The translations under genes were made by a program, and so were the position numbers. Under the pieces are notes generated by a model. That model saw only the letters and a program-made list of their open reading frames with translations, was not told where the DNA came from and searched no databases. Shown in pieces: positions 9,949-19,056 of a stretch of DNA of 64,000 nt. Position 1 is the first letter of the stretch. Each line of letters opens with the position of its first letter. The stretch comes from an uncultured Carboxylicivirga sp. (GTDB lineage Bacteria > Bacteroidota > Bacteroidia > Bacteroidales > Marinilabiliaceae): NCBI GenBank assembly GCA_947491945.1, contig CANLLN010000009.1:1-64000 (forward strand). Reading direction: 5' to 3'.

Positions 9949-12621
9949 ATGTTACACAGGTTAATGATTGTACTGCTCCTGTTTTGGGCTGCTATCAGCG
10001 CACAGGGCAAAGACATACCCGAATTTTCCACGGCCGGTTTCTTTCAGTTGGATGATAGCGGCCGTGATGTGTACTCCATGAATGTAGGCTGGCGCTTTTT
10101 TAAAGGTGCCAGCCTTCATGCTTATCAGGAGGACTTTGACGATACACAATGGCCCGTGGTGGCCTTGCCTCATGGCATAGAATATTTGCCTACCGAGGCC
10201 AGTGGATGTGTTAATTATCAGGGGGAGGTATGGTACCGCAAGCATTTTACGCCCGACCCACTGCTCAAAGGCAAGAAGTTGTTCCTTCACTTCGAGGCCA
10301 TTATGGGCAAATCAAAGGTGTGGATCAATGGTCATCAGGTAGCAGCTCATTTCGGAGGTTTTTTGCCGGTAATCGCTGATGTTACACCCCACATCAACTG
10401 GGAAGGCGATAATGTGGTGGCCGTATTGGCCGATAATAGTAACGACCCGCTTTACCCACCGGGAAAGCAGCAGGAGACCCTTGATTTTGCTTATTTTGGA
10501 GGCATTTACCGCGATTGCTGGCTGGTGGCGCATAACCATACCTACCTGACCGATCCTAACTACGAAGATCAGACTGCCGGCGGTGGCTTATTGGTGGCCT
10601 TTGATAAAGTAAGTGAGCAGTCGGCCGAGATTCATGTAAAAGCTCACTTGCGCAACGAACTAAAGAAGTCTTTCAAAGGAAGCCTTGAATATACCCTTGT
10701 GGATAAGCAGGGTGATGTGGTGTCGCGTTCATTGGAAGCCATCGCTGTGCGGGGTGGCAAAGCCCGACACAATAGCCGGATAATAAAGGTGCAGCAGCCG
10801 CATTTGTGGTCGCCCGAAACACCTTACCTGTATAACTTGCAGGTGCGTGTGAAAGATGCAGCAGGGAAAGTGATCGACGGTTACCGGCAGCGTGTGGGTA
10901 TTCGTAGCATAGCCTTCAAAGGGCAGGACGGCTTCTGGCTCAACGGAAAACCCTACCCACAGCCCATCATGGGCGCCAACCGTCACCAGGATTTTGCCGT
11001 GCTGGGCAATGCCCTGCCTAACAGCTTGCATTGGCGCGATGCCAAGAAACTGCGCGACGTGGGGCTTAAGGTCATTCGTAACGCTCACTATCCGCAGGAT
11101 CCGGCTTTTATGGATGCCTGCGATGAACTGGGCTTATTTGTGATTGTGAACACACCGGGATGGCAGTTCTGGAACGATGATCCTATCTTCGAAAAACGTG
11201 TTTTTCAAGATATTCGCAACATGGTGCGCCGCGATCGTAACCGGGCTTCCATCTGGCTGTGGGAGCCGATACTTAACGAGACCTGGTACCCCGATGATTT
11301 TGCCAAAAATACGCGTGCCATTGTGGAAGAGGAGTATCCTTATCCGGGGTGCTATTGTGCCTGTGATGCTGAGGCACGGGGCAATGAGCACTTCGATATA
11401 TTATTTGGTCACCCGCCAACCGGCGATAAAAATTGGGCACTGGAGCACATCGACCCCAATAAGACCTATTACACTCGTGAGTGGGGCGATAATGTGGATG
11501 ACTGGAATTCGCATAACTCACCCAGCCGGGTAAACAAGAGCTGGGGCGAGCAGGCCATGCTGATTCAGGCCAATCATTATGCCAAACCGGATTATACCTA
11601 TACCTGTTTTGATGCCCTGCATCGTACCACGCGTCAGCATGTGGGAGGCGCCTTGTGGCACTCCTTCGATCACCAGCGGGGCTATCATCCCGATCCTTTC
11701 TACGGGGGTATCATGGATGCCTTTCGTCAGCCTAAATATTCTTATGCACTTTTCAAGGCCCAGCGCGATGCGCAGCATAGAGAGGCTATGGCCGAAACAG
11801 GTCCCATTGTCTTTATCGCCCATGAGATGACGCCTTTTTCATCGCCCGATGTCACGGTATATTCCAATTGTGATGAAGTACGATTGCAGGTGTTTGAGAA
11901 TGGTAAGGAGTATTGTTATACGAAAGAAAAGAAAGCTGAGGGCATACCCAATCCAATTATCGTATTTGATGATGTTTTTGATTTCATGGAGGACAAGGCG
12001 CTGTCGCGCGATCGCAAACAGCACGAGGTATATATGCAGGCCGATGGATATATTAAAGGCAAAAAGGTAGCCAGCCATCGTGTCGCGCCGGCACGTCGTC
12101 CTTCACAACTGTTGTTGTGGCTCGATGACGAGGATGTTGCCCTTCAGGCCGATGGCTCGGATTGTGTAACCGTGGTAGCAGCCGTTGCTGATAAGGACGG
12201 TAACATTAAACGACTGAATAATTACTTCGTGAAATTTGCCATTGAAGGTGAAGGTAAGTTAGTAGGTGATGCCTCCATCATGGCCAATCCGCGACCGGTT
12301 AACTGGGGTACCGCACCCATTTTGGTGCAATCATCAACCATTGCCGGAAGCATTACCGTAAAGGCCTCGGTACTGTTGGAAGGCAGTCAGATGCCCATGA
12401 GCGCCGAGCTGACTTTCTCTAGTGTGGATGCTCTGCATAAGCAGTTGTACAATCTGCAGGAGTGGGCCAAACGTCACGATCATGCTGTGCAGATTCAATC
12501 CGATAATAAGCCGGGCGATGAGGACTTGCAGAAAGAGCTTGATCAGTTAAAACGAGAGCTAAATGCACTTAAGTTAAAGGAGGTGGAACGTCAGCAGGAA
12601 GCCTTTGGTGAGAAGAAATAA
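9949..12621 (+). CDS. GH2 beta-galactosidase-like hydrolase with charged coiled-coil tail
   Basis: This secreted 890-residue GH2 enzyme has a signal peptide ending near residue 19. It shows the family order: sugar-binding jelly roll (about 45-195, 'GVNYQGEVWYRKHF'-like region), immunoglobulin-like domain (about 215-315), a catalytic barrel with the predicted acid/base Glu444 in 'PILNETW' and nucleophile Glu511 in 'YTREWGD', then two C-terminal beta-domains. The acid/base strand reads PILNE rather than the LacZ-type MGNE, so this is a different GH2 subgroup from the second GH2 of the locus and may act on another linkage or on a substituted galactose. The last 60 residues are unusual: a strongly charged Lys/Glu-rich helix likely to form a coiled coil, perhaps for oligomerisation. 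It lies 19 bp after the GH27 gene. Confidence 0.9.
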   Translation: MLHRLMIVLLLFWAAISAQGKDIPEFSTAGFFQLDDSGRDVYSMNVGWRFFKGASLHAYQEDFDDTQWPVVALPHGIEYLPTEASGCVNYQGEVWYRKHFTPDPLLKGKKLFLHFEAIMGKSKVWINGHQVAAHFGGFLPVIADVTPHINWEGDNVVAVLADNSNDPLYPPGKQQETLDFAYFGGIYRDCWLVAHNHTYLTDPNYEDQTAGGGLLVAFDKVSEQSAEIHVKAHLRNELKKSFKGSLEYTLVDKQGDVVSRSLEAIAVRGGKARHNSRIIKVQQPHLWSPETPYLYNLQVRVKDAAGKVIDGYRQRVGIRSIAFKGQDGFWLNGKPYPQPIMGANRHQDFAVLGNALPNSLHWRDAKKLRDVGLKVIRNAHYPQDPAFMDACDELGLFVIVNTPGWQFWNDDPIFEKRVFQDIRNMVRRDRNRASIWLWEPILNETWYPDDFAKNTRAIVEEEYPYPGCYCACDAEARGNEHFDILFGHPPTGDKNWALEHIDPNKTYYTREWGDNVDDWNSHNSPSRVNKSWGEQAMLIQANHYAKPDYTYTCFDALHRTTRQHVGGALWHSFDHQRGYHPDPFYGGIMDAFRQPKYSYALFKAQRDAQHREAMAETGPIVFIAHEMTPFSSPDVTVYSNCDEVRLQVFENGKEYCYTKEKKAEGIPNPIIVFDDVFDFMEDKALSRDRKQHEVYMQADGYIKGKKVASHRVAPARRPSQLLLWLDDEDVALQADGSDCVTVVAAVADKDGNIKRLNNYFVKFAIEGEGKLVGDASIMANPRPVNWGTAPILVQSSTIAGSITVKASVLLEGSQMPMSAELTFSSVDALHKQLYNLQEWAKRHDHAVQIQSDNKPGDEDLQKELDQLKRELNALKLKEVERQQEAFGEKK

Positions 12622-12678
12622 TACTATCGATTTAAAAATGAAAGTATATACACTCATAAACAACTAAACAGAAGTAAA

Positions 12679-14985
12679 ATGAAAAAATTGAGTATGTTTC
12701 TGATGGCCGGCCTTATGCTGCTGGCACTCGGATGCACAGAAAAAAGTAACACCTATAATCTGGTGCCTTATCCGCAGGAATTAAGCCCACAGAGTGGTGC
12801 TTTTAAGCTGCATGAGGATACAAAAGTGCTGTATGCCGGTGGAGAGAACACACGTTTTGTGGCACAATCGTTCGCTGATTTCATTGCTCCGGCAAGCGGA
12901 CTCCAGCTTTCCGTTGAGGCAGCTCCCAACGCCAAGGCAGTAATCGGTGCCATCCTTTTTGTGGAAGATAAAGCCATAGATGGCGTTGAAGGCAGTTATA
13001 AACTGCAGGTGAGTCCAAGAGGTATTGTAGTTAAAGCCAATAATCCGGTGGGGCTGTTTTATGGTTTCCAAACCCTACGTCAGTTACTGCCTGCAGAAAT
13101 GGAGTCTAAAACACAAGTTAGTGATCTCGACTTCAGCATTCCTGCTGTTAGCATCAATGATGCGCCCAACTTCTCATACCGGGGCTTGCACCTGGATGTA
13201 GGGCGTCATTTTTACCCCGTGGATTTTATAAAGAAATACATCGACTTGCTGGCCTTGCACAAGATGAATGTTTTTCACTGGCACCTGACAGAAGATCAGG
13301 GATGGCGCCTGGAAATTAAAAAATACCCCCGTCTGGCTGAAGTTGCAGCCTATCGTGACGAGACGCTGGTGGGTCATCTGGGTGTAGGCGAGCATAAATA
13401 TGATGGAAAGCGTTATGGCGGTTATTACACACAAGAGCAGGCACGCGAAATTGTAAAATATGCTGCCGACCGCTTTATTACTGTAATACCTGAGATTGAG
13501 CTACCCGGCCATGCTCAGGCTGCCCTCACGGCCTATCCTGAGTTGGGCTGTACTGGTGGACCCTATAAAGTAGCTAAAAAGTGGGGCATTTTCAAAGAAG
13601 TATATTGTGCAGGTAATGAGGAGGTCTTTACTTTCCTTGAAGACGTATTGCTGGAGGTAATGGATATCTTCCCCTCTAAATACATTCATATTGGAGGCGA
13701 TGAGTGCCCTAAGGATCGTTGGAAGACCTGCCCCAAGTGTAAAAAACGCATGAAGGTTGAAGGATGCAAGGATGCCCATGAGTTGCAGAGTTATTTTATC
13801 CATCGCATTGAGAAGTTTTTGAATGAGCATGATCGCGATATCATTGGTTGGGATGAGATACTGGAGGGTGGTTTGGCACCTAACGCCACAGTAATGTCGT
13901 GGCGCGGCATCAAAGGTGGCGAAGCCGCAGCCAAGCAAGGCCACAATGTAGTGATGACACCCAATACCCATTTTTACCTCGATTATTATCAGAACGATCC
14001 TAAGGAAGATCCCCTTGCCATTGGTGGTTACCTGCCTCTTAGTAAAGTGTATTCCTACAATCCGATGGCTGGTGAACTTAGCGAGGAGGAAGCAAAGCAT
14101 ATTATTGGTGTGCAGGGCAATGTATGGACAGAATACATGCCTGAAAGTAGCTATGTAGAGTACATGACTTACCCACGTGCCTGTGCCATTGCCGAGGTGG
14201 GCTGGTTACCTTTTGAAAAGCGCGACTACAGTGCATTTGCCAAACGGCTACAAGGTCATTTTAAGCGTTTGGACGTGATGAATGTTAACTACTTTGATAA
14301 GGTACTGATGCCCGCTCCTTCTGTTGAAATTGTTGAGTTTATAGATGAGGGAGTTCTGGAGCTGACCGACAATGCTGTGGCAGCTGCATTATATTATACC
14401 ACTGATGGAACCACGCCAACAGCCGCCTCTTCGCCCTATCAGGGAGCCATTAAGGTGTCGGAAGAAGGTACGATTAAAGCCGTGGCCATCGATGCGCGCG
14501 GTCGTAGCAGCAAGGTGCTGGAAGTGCCTGCCAAACGACTTTCTTTCATTGAAGGAACTGCTTCGGTGGGTGCTTCCAAAGGAGTAGAAGTGAAATTGGT
14601 GAAGGGAGAGTTTGCCACTTGTAAGGCTGTGGATGAAGCAGACGGTGAGATGCTGGTAATGAAAGGGATAACAGTTCCTGAATCTGCCGGTAATGTACAT
14701 TTTGGCTTGGCCTTCGAAGGCGTTTTAAGCATCGATCAAGATGGTTTATATCAGTTTATTCTGGGTTCCGACGATGGCTCCCAATTTCTGTTGAATGGGG
14801 AAGTGGTAATTGATAACGACGGCTATCATGGTATGCGCTATAAGAAAGCAAGTCTTGCACTGAAGAAAGGTAATTACCCCATTAAAGTTCTTTATTTTGA
14901 AGGCGGTGGCGGTGGTGACCTAAGGTTTGCATTAAAGGATGATCAGGGAACAGATATGAATCTAAACAGCTGTCTAAGTCATTAA
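12679..14985 (+). CDS. GH20 beta-N-acetylhexosaminidase with chitobiase-like and PA14 domains
   Basis: This 768-residue lipoprotein (lipobox Cys19, 'LLALGC') removes terminal beta-GlcNAc or beta-GalNAc. Domains in order: GH20b N-terminal domain (about 25-160), a GH20 barrel (about 165-510) with the catalytic pair Asp341-Glu342 in 'HIGGDECPKDRW', a chitobiase C-terminal-like domain (about 540-620, 'ALYYTTDGTTPT') and a PA14-type domain (about 670-768, 'FILGSDDGSQFLLNG') that may bind carbohydrate. A Cys-rich insert just after the catalytic pair ('CPKCKKRMKVEGC') is typical of Bacteroidota GH20 enzymes. Its presence shows that the target glycan contains an N-acetylhexosamine, which argues against a pure agar or carrageenan substrate. 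Confidence 0.94.
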   Translation: MKKLSMFLMAGLMLLALGCTEKSNTYNLVPYPQELSPQSGAFKLHEDTKVLYAGGENTRFVAQSFADFIAPASGLQLSVEAAPNAKAVIGAILFVEDKAIDGVEGSYKLQVSPRGIVVKANNPVGLFYGFQTLRQLLPAEMESKTQVSDLDFSIPAVSINDAPNFSYRGLHLDVGRHFYPVDFIKKYIDLLALHKMNVFHWHLTEDQGWRLEIKKYPRLAEVAAYRDETLVGHLGVGEHKYDGKRYGGYYTQEQAREIVKYAADRFITVIPEIELPGHAQAALTAYPELGCTGGPYKVAKKWGIFKEVYCAGNEEVFTFLEDVLLEVMDIFPSKYIHIGGDECPKDRWKTCPKCKKRMKVEGCKDAHELQSYFIHRIEKFLNEHDRDIIGWDEILEGGLAPNATVMSWRGIKGGEAAAKQGHNVVMTPNTHFYLDYYQNDPKEDPLAIGGYLPLSKVYSYNPMAGELSEEEAKHIIGVQGNVWTEYMPESSYVEYMTYPRACAIAEVGWLPFEKRDYSAFAKRLQGHFKRLDVMNVNYFDKVLMPAPSVEIVEFIDEGVLELTDNAVAAALYYTTDGTTPTAASSPYQGAIKVSEEGTIKAVAIDARGRSSKVLEVPAKRLSFIEGTASVGASKGVEVKLVKGEFATCKAVDEADGEMLVMKGITVPESAGNVHFGLAFEGVLSIDQDGLYQFILGSDDGSQFLLNGEVVIDNDGYHGMRYKKASLALKKGNYPIKVLYFEGGGGGDLRFALKDDQGTDMNLNSCLSH

Positions 14986-14997
14986 ACGATTTATGCG

Positions 14998-15031
14998 ATG
15001 CAGCTTTTTGGAATTATTCAGAGGGCTGCAT
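14998..15031 (+). other. Hairpin between the GH20 and GH16 genes
   Basis: A perfect 7-bp inverted repeat, ATGCAGC/GCTGCAT, with a 20-nt loop and no T run. It may act as an RNA processing or stabilising hairpin within the operon rather than as a terminator. Confidence 0.35.
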
Positions 15032-15050
15032 GGCTAATAAATGAGTAGTC

Positions 15051-15818
15051 ATGAGTAAAGTTAGCTTAGTAATTTTATTGTCGGTGGTAGTAAGTATTAG
15101 TGCGATAAAAGCACAGACACCATCGCATATTAAAGATAATTATCGGTTACACTGGAACGATGAATTTAATGGCACAGCAATAGATACTCTTAAATGGAAT
15201 TATCGTGATACGGGTAACAAACGGAATGTAGGCTATGTGCATGAGGAAAATTGTTTTGTTGATGGTAAAGGAAACTTAGTAATTCAAGTCTGTAAGAAGG
15301 ACAGTCTATATACGATTGGTCAAATTGCCACGCAGAATACTTATTTAACCACGTTTGGATATTTTGAGTGCCGGGCACAAATGAATTCTCAGCCGGGACC
15401 TCATGTAGCTTTCTGGTTGCAATCACCTACTATCCATGAGGAAAAAGACAATCCAAAGGAGTTCGGAACCGAGATAGATATATTCGAGTATCACATCGCT
15501 GAAGGGCGAGAATTTGTTTACCATAATCTGCATTGGAACGGATATCAGCAAAAGCATAAAAGCACGGGTACCAAGCGAAAAATTAACGGCTTGAACAAGG
15601 GCTACCATACTTTTGGTCTGGAATGGAATCCCAATGAGTATATCTTTTATGTTGATGGAGTAGAAACCTGGCGCACCAGCGAGGCCATCTCGCACATTGC
15701 TGAGTACATGATTTTAAGTGCAGAACTGACAGGTTGGGGAGGCGATTATCAAAAAGCTGAATTCCCCGATCAGGTGCTATTTGATTATGTAAGAGTGTAT
15801 AAGAAAATTACAGAATAA
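15051..15818 (+). CDS. GH16 family endo-glycosidase
   Basis: This 255-residue secreted enzyme has a signal peptide (about 1-21, 'AIKAQ') and consists of a single jelly-roll catalytic domain. The retaining GH16 motif ExDxxE is intact: nucleophile Glu141, Asp143 and acid/base Glu146 in 'GTEIDIFEYH'. GH16 enzymes cut internal beta-1,3 or beta-1,4 linkages in laminarin, agar, carrageenan, keratan sulfate and mucin-type poly-LacNAc chains. With GH20, GH109, beta-galactosidases and sulfatases as neighbours, an endo-beta-galactosidase role that opens a LacNAc-like or galactan backbone is the best inference, but the subfamily cannot be set from sequence alone. There is no lipobox, so it may be periplasmic or released. 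The sulfatase gene follows after 12 bp. Confidence 0.9.
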   Translation: MSKVSLVILLSVVVSISAIKAQTPSHIKDNYRLHWNDEFNGTAIDTLKWNYRDTGNKRNVGYVHEENCFVDGKGNLVIQVCKKDSLYTIGQIATQNTYLTTFGYFECRAQMNSQPGPHVAFWLQSPTIHEEKDNPKEFGTEIDIFEYHIAEGREFVYHNLHWNGYQQKHKSTGTKRKINGLNKGYHTFGLEWNPNEYIFYVDGVETWRTSEAISHIAEYMILSAELTGWGGDYQKAEFPDQVLFDYVRVYKKITE

Positions 15819-15830
15819 AACACATAAATT

Positions 15831-17261
15831 ATGAAGGTGAAAATAAACCGCATTTTTTGCTTGCTTAGCCTTGCAGTAATACTAACTATTAACACATCTT
15901 GTGCTAAATCCGGAAGCACACAGGAACCCAATATCATTTTTATTTTGGCCGATGATTTGGGGTATGGTGACTTAAGTTGCTATGGACAAACAAAATTTTC
16001 AACGCCCAATATTGATAAGCTTGCTGAGAATGGTATGCTTTTTACACAGCACTATTCTGGCAGTACCGTTTGTGCCCCCTCGCGCTCAACACTGATGACC
16101 GGGATGCATACCGGACACACCTATATACGGGGTAATAAGGAGATTAGTCCTGAGGGGCAGCATCCTCTTGCCGGTGAGATTTATACACTTGCCGAATTAC
16201 TTAAGGATCAGGGTTATGCCACCGGTGCTTTTGGTAAATGGGGATTGGGTTATCCAGGCTCTGAGGGAGATGCTAATAATCAGGGCTTCGACCGTTTCTT
16301 TGGTTATAACTGTCAGCGTATCGGGCATAATTACTATCCATGGTTTTTGCGCGATAACCAGGATAGCCTGGTGTTAAAGGGCAATGCAGGGACAGCTACC
16401 GGTACTTATGCACCTCAGCTCATTCATGAAAAAACACTTGAGTTTATTGAGGAGAATAGTAATCAGCCTTTCTTCTGTTATGTGCCTTCTATCATTCCTC
16501 ATGCCGAGTTATTTGCTCCTGAGGAGTACATTGCCAAGTATCGCGGTAAGTTTGATCCCGAACATAACTATCGTGGCGTAGATGAAGGTCCGGCATTTCG
16601 TATGGGTGGTTATGGATCGCAGCCTGAGTCACATGCTGCTTTTGCAGCCATGGTTCATCTGCTCGATGAACAGGTAGGCGAGATTGTTGCTAAGGTAGAA
16701 GAACTGGGGATTGCCGATAATACCATTATTATTTTCACTTCGGATAATGGCCCGCATAAGGAAGGTGGCGCTCAGCCCGACTATTTTAACAGCAATGGAC
16801 CTTTCAAGGGGTATAAACGCGATTTGTATGAAGGGGGCATACGCGTGCCTTTTATTGCCAGCTGGCCGGGCACAATTCCTGCCGGAAAACAGTCGGATCA
16901 CATATCGGCCTTTTGGGACATGATGCCAACCTTTGCTGAAATTGCTGGTACTAAGGCACCCGAGGGGATAGATGGTATCTCTATCTTGCCCACATTGACG
17001 GCTCAGGGAAAACAAAAAGAACATGATTATCTCTATTGGGAGTTTCATGTTTTGGGAGGACGTAAAGCCATTCGTATGGGTAAATGGAAAGCCGTTCAGT
17101 ATGGTATTAGTAAAAACCCCGATGCCCCCATTGAGTTATATGATGTTACAGAAGATCCGGGTGAGACCAATAACCTTGCCGACAAGCATCCTGAGGTGAT
17201 TGCTAAAGTGAAGGAATTATTTAGCACGAGTCGTGTAGAATCTGATATTTTTAAATTTTAA
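15831..17261 (+). CDS. S1-family formylglycine sulfatase (lipoprotein)
   Basis: This 476-residue lipoprotein (lipobox Cys24, 'NTSC') belongs to sulfatase family S1. The formylglycine motif C-A-P-S-R starts at Cys81 in 'GSTVCAPSRSTLMTG', which a maturation enzyme must oxidise; none is encoded in the window. The metal site is visible in 'ILADDLGYGD' and 'FTSDNGPH', and 'GAFGKWGLG' matches the substrate-side strand. The 'NCQRIGHNYYPWFL' stretch resembles sulfatases acting on galactose or GalNAc (S1_16-like), which is only a tentative placing. It lies 12 bp after the GH16 gene and is the last gene of that operon, since a long inverted repeat follows its stop codon. It probably removes sulfate so that the exo-glycosidases can proceed. 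Confidence 0.93.
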   Translation: MKVKINRIFCLLSLAVILTINTSCAKSGSTQEPNIIFILADDLGYGDLSCYGQTKFSTPNIDKLAENGMLFTQHYSGSTVCAPSRSTLMTGMHTGHTYIRGNKEISPEGQHPLAGEIYTLAELLKDQGYATGAFGKWGLGYPGSEGDANNQGFDRFFGYNCQRIGHNYYPWFLRDNQDSLVLKGNAGTATGTYAPQLIHEKTLEFIEENSNQPFFCYVPSIIPHAELFAPEEYIAKYRGKFDPEHNYRGVDEGPAFRMGGYGSQPESHAAFAAMVHLLDEQVGEIVAKVEELGIADNTIIIFTSDNGPHKEGGAQPDYFNSNGPFKGYKRDLYEGGIRVPFIASWPGTIPAGKQSDHISAFWDMMPTFAEIAGTKAPEGIDGISILPTLTAQGKQKEHDYLYWEFHVLGGRKAIRMGKWKAVQYGISKNPDAPIELYDVTEDPGETNNLADKHPEVIAKVKELFSTSRVESDIFKF

Positions 17262-17268
17262 GCTTAAT

Positions 17269-17332
17269 TTTAGATGAGCCAAAGCATTTGTTAATGAAAG
17301 TGAATAATATGTTTTTGGCTCATCTAAATTTA
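17269..17332 (+). terminator. Long inverted repeat after the first sulfatase, probable terminator
   Basis: Perfect 15-bp arms (17269-17283 and 17314-17328) surround a 30-nt loop, starting 8 bp after the stop codon and followed by a T-rich stretch. The loop is longer than usual for an intrinsic terminator, so a regulatory or mobile-element origin remains possible. Confidence 0.55.
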
Positions 17333-17378
17333 TTTCAATAGGTTTCGAATAGAAAGATTAAATAAAAATAAGATGCCC

Positions 17379-17459
17379 AAATGAAAGATCTTATTCTTTC
17401 ATTTCGTTTTTAAAGCGAAAAATGTATTTTTGGTGCAAATAAAAGTACTATTTACTTTT
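17379..17459 (+). promoter_or_regulatory. Promoter and dyad operators of the second sulfatase gene
   Basis: The -7 box TATTTTTG (17425-17432, consensus TAnnTTTG) lies exactly 19 nt after TTTC (17402-17405, consensus TTTG). A 10-bp perfect inverted repeat, AAATGAAAGA/TCTTTCATTT (17379-17388 with 17395-17404), overlaps the -33 box. The AAAAGTA-N5-TACTTTT dyad (17441-17459) lies at or just after the expected start of transcription. Such an arrangement is what a repressor- or activator-controlled promoter would show. It also rules out the in-frame GTG at 17430 as the translation start. Confidence 0.6.
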
Positions 17460-17483
17460 AATTGTTTGAAAAAATCACAAATT

Positions 17484-18992
17484 ATGATTAAATCCATGTT
17501 TGGCTTATTCGGCGTGTTGGTGATGCTTATGATCGCTGCCTGCACCCCACAAAGCCCAAAAACACCTAATGTGGTGATTATTTACACCGATGACCTGGGA
17601 ATTGGTGATGTGAGTTGTTATGAAGCAGGAACGCTTAATACTCCGGGAATCGATAAAATGGCCGAAGAAGGTATTCGTTTCTCAAGAGGCTATGCTACCG
17701 CTGCTACCTGTACCCCTAGTCGCTATAGCCTGCTAACGGGTGAGTATCCCTGGCGCAATAAGAGAGCAGCTGTGCTTCCCGGCAATGCTGCCTTGCTGAT
17801 TGATACAGCGGCCGCTACCCTACCCAAACTTTTTAAGGAGAACGGCTATACAACCGGTGTAGTGGGTAAATGGCACCTTGGCCTGGGGGATGGCTTTGTC
17901 AATTGGAACGAGCATATTGCACTGGGTGCCAATGCGGTTGGTTTCGATTACTCCTATATTATGGCAGCTACCAACGATCGTGTCCCTACGGTCTATGTTG
18001 AGGATGGCAATGTGGTGAATCTGGATAAGAGTGATCCTATTGAGGTGAACTATTATAAAAATTTTGAGGGAGAGCCCACCGGTAAAGATAATCCTGAGTT
18101 GTTGAAGATCCATCCCAGCCATGGGCATAATAAGAGCATTACCAATGGCATCTCGCGCATTGGTTATATGAAGGGTGGTAAATCAGCCTTATGGGTAGAT
18201 GAAGACATGGCTGACAACTTCCTTGATAAGGCGCGGCAGTTCGTCAGCGATAATCAGGATAAGCCTTTTTTCCTGTTTTACACCCTGCATCAGCCACACG
18301 TTCCGCGCGTTCCAAATCCCCGCTTTGCCGGAAAATCAGGCATGGGGCCACGGGGTGATGCCATCCTAGAGGCCGATTGGTGTGTTAGCGAGTTTCTTAA
18401 AACACTTGATGAGCTAGGTTTGTCAGAAAATACACTTGTTATTTTCTCCAGTGATAATGGGCCTGTTATCGATGATGGTTACAAGGATCAGGCGGAGGAA
18501 TTGTTGGGTGATCATAGGCCATGGGGTAACTTAAGAGGCGGTAAATACAGTCTGTACGATGCCGGTACCCGTGTTCCGTTTATTGCCCGATGGAAAGGAG
18601 AGATTGAGCCCGGAGTATCCGATGCAATGATATCGCAAGTGGATTTCTTTGGCTGCTTTGCCCAGATGCTGGGAAGCGAAAACAAGGGGCCGGATAGTAA
18701 GATGCTGTTGCCGGTGCTTACCGGTCGCTCTGATGAAGGACGCACACAGTATATAACCGAAGGCCTGCAACGTAAACTTGCCTATCACGAGGAAGGATGG
18801 GTATTGATACCCCCTTACGAAGGAAGTAAAAAAGTACCCTGGGGTGTAGATATGGAAACTGGTTTTTCAACTGAGCCTCAACTTTATAATTTAGCCAGTG
18901 ACCCGGCGCAGCAGCACGATGTGGCCGCTGAACATCCCGAGCGTGTGGCAACGATGATGAAGCACTTTGAAACCATCAGAGATAGAAAATAA
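17484..18992 (+). CDS. S1-family sulfatase, S1_15-like (galactose/GalNAc-6-sulfatase type)
   Basis: This 502-residue lipoprotein (lipobox Cys20, 'MIAAC') is a formylglycine sulfatase with motif C-T-P-S-R starting at Cys76. The opening 'VVIIYTDDLGIGD', 'VGKWHLGLG' and 'IFSSDNGPV' supply the metal and substrate-side residues. The stretches 'AAVLPGNAALLID', 'GFDYSYIMAATNDRVPTVYVE' and 'VNLDKSDPIEV' resemble subfamily S1_15, which removes 6-sulfate from galactose or GalNAc; this is a pattern judgement, not a database match. I chose the ATG at 17484 because it begins directly with the lipoprotein signal and lies downstream of the promoter; a longer frame from GTG 17430 would start inside the -7 box. 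It begins a second enzyme operon with the two genes that follow. Confidence 0.92.
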   Translation: MIKSMFGLFGVLVMLMIAACTPQSPKTPNVVIIYTDDLGIGDVSCYEAGTLNTPGIDKMAEEGIRFSRGYATAATCTPSRYSLLTGEYPWRNKRAAVLPGNAALLIDTAAATLPKLFKENGYTTGVVGKWHLGLGDGFVNWNEHIALGANAVGFDYSYIMAATNDRVPTVYVEDGNVVNLDKSDPIEVNYYKNFEGEPTGKDNPELLKIHPSHGHNKSITNGISRIGYMKGGKSALWVDEDMADNFLDKARQFVSDNQDKPFFLFYTLHQPHVPRVPNPRFAGKSGMGPRGDAILEADWCVSEFLKTLDELGLSENTLVIFSSDNGPVIDDGYKDQAEELLGDHRPWGNLRGGKYSLYDAGTRVPFIARWKGEIEPGVSDAMISQVDFFGCFAQMLGSENKGPDSKMLLPVLTGRSDEGRTQYITEGLQRKLAYHEEGWVLIPPYEGSKKVPWGVDMETGFSTEPQLYNLASDPAQQHDVAAEHPERVATMMKHFETIRDRK

Positions 18993-19056
18993 TATTTAGC
19001 GAATAACAGATAGCTGCCTTGGTAGTTAACAATATAAATAAACTAAAATAAGTATT

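Noticed and set aside
13501-14100. A 199-codon frame opposite the GH20 gene
   Set aside because: It lies wholly within a gene with complete catalytic motifs; composition is the antisense shadow of that gene.
17430-17483. N-terminal extension of the second sulfatase from GTG
   Set aside because: It lies inside the -7 box and before the lipoprotein signal; the ATG at 17484 starts the signal directly.
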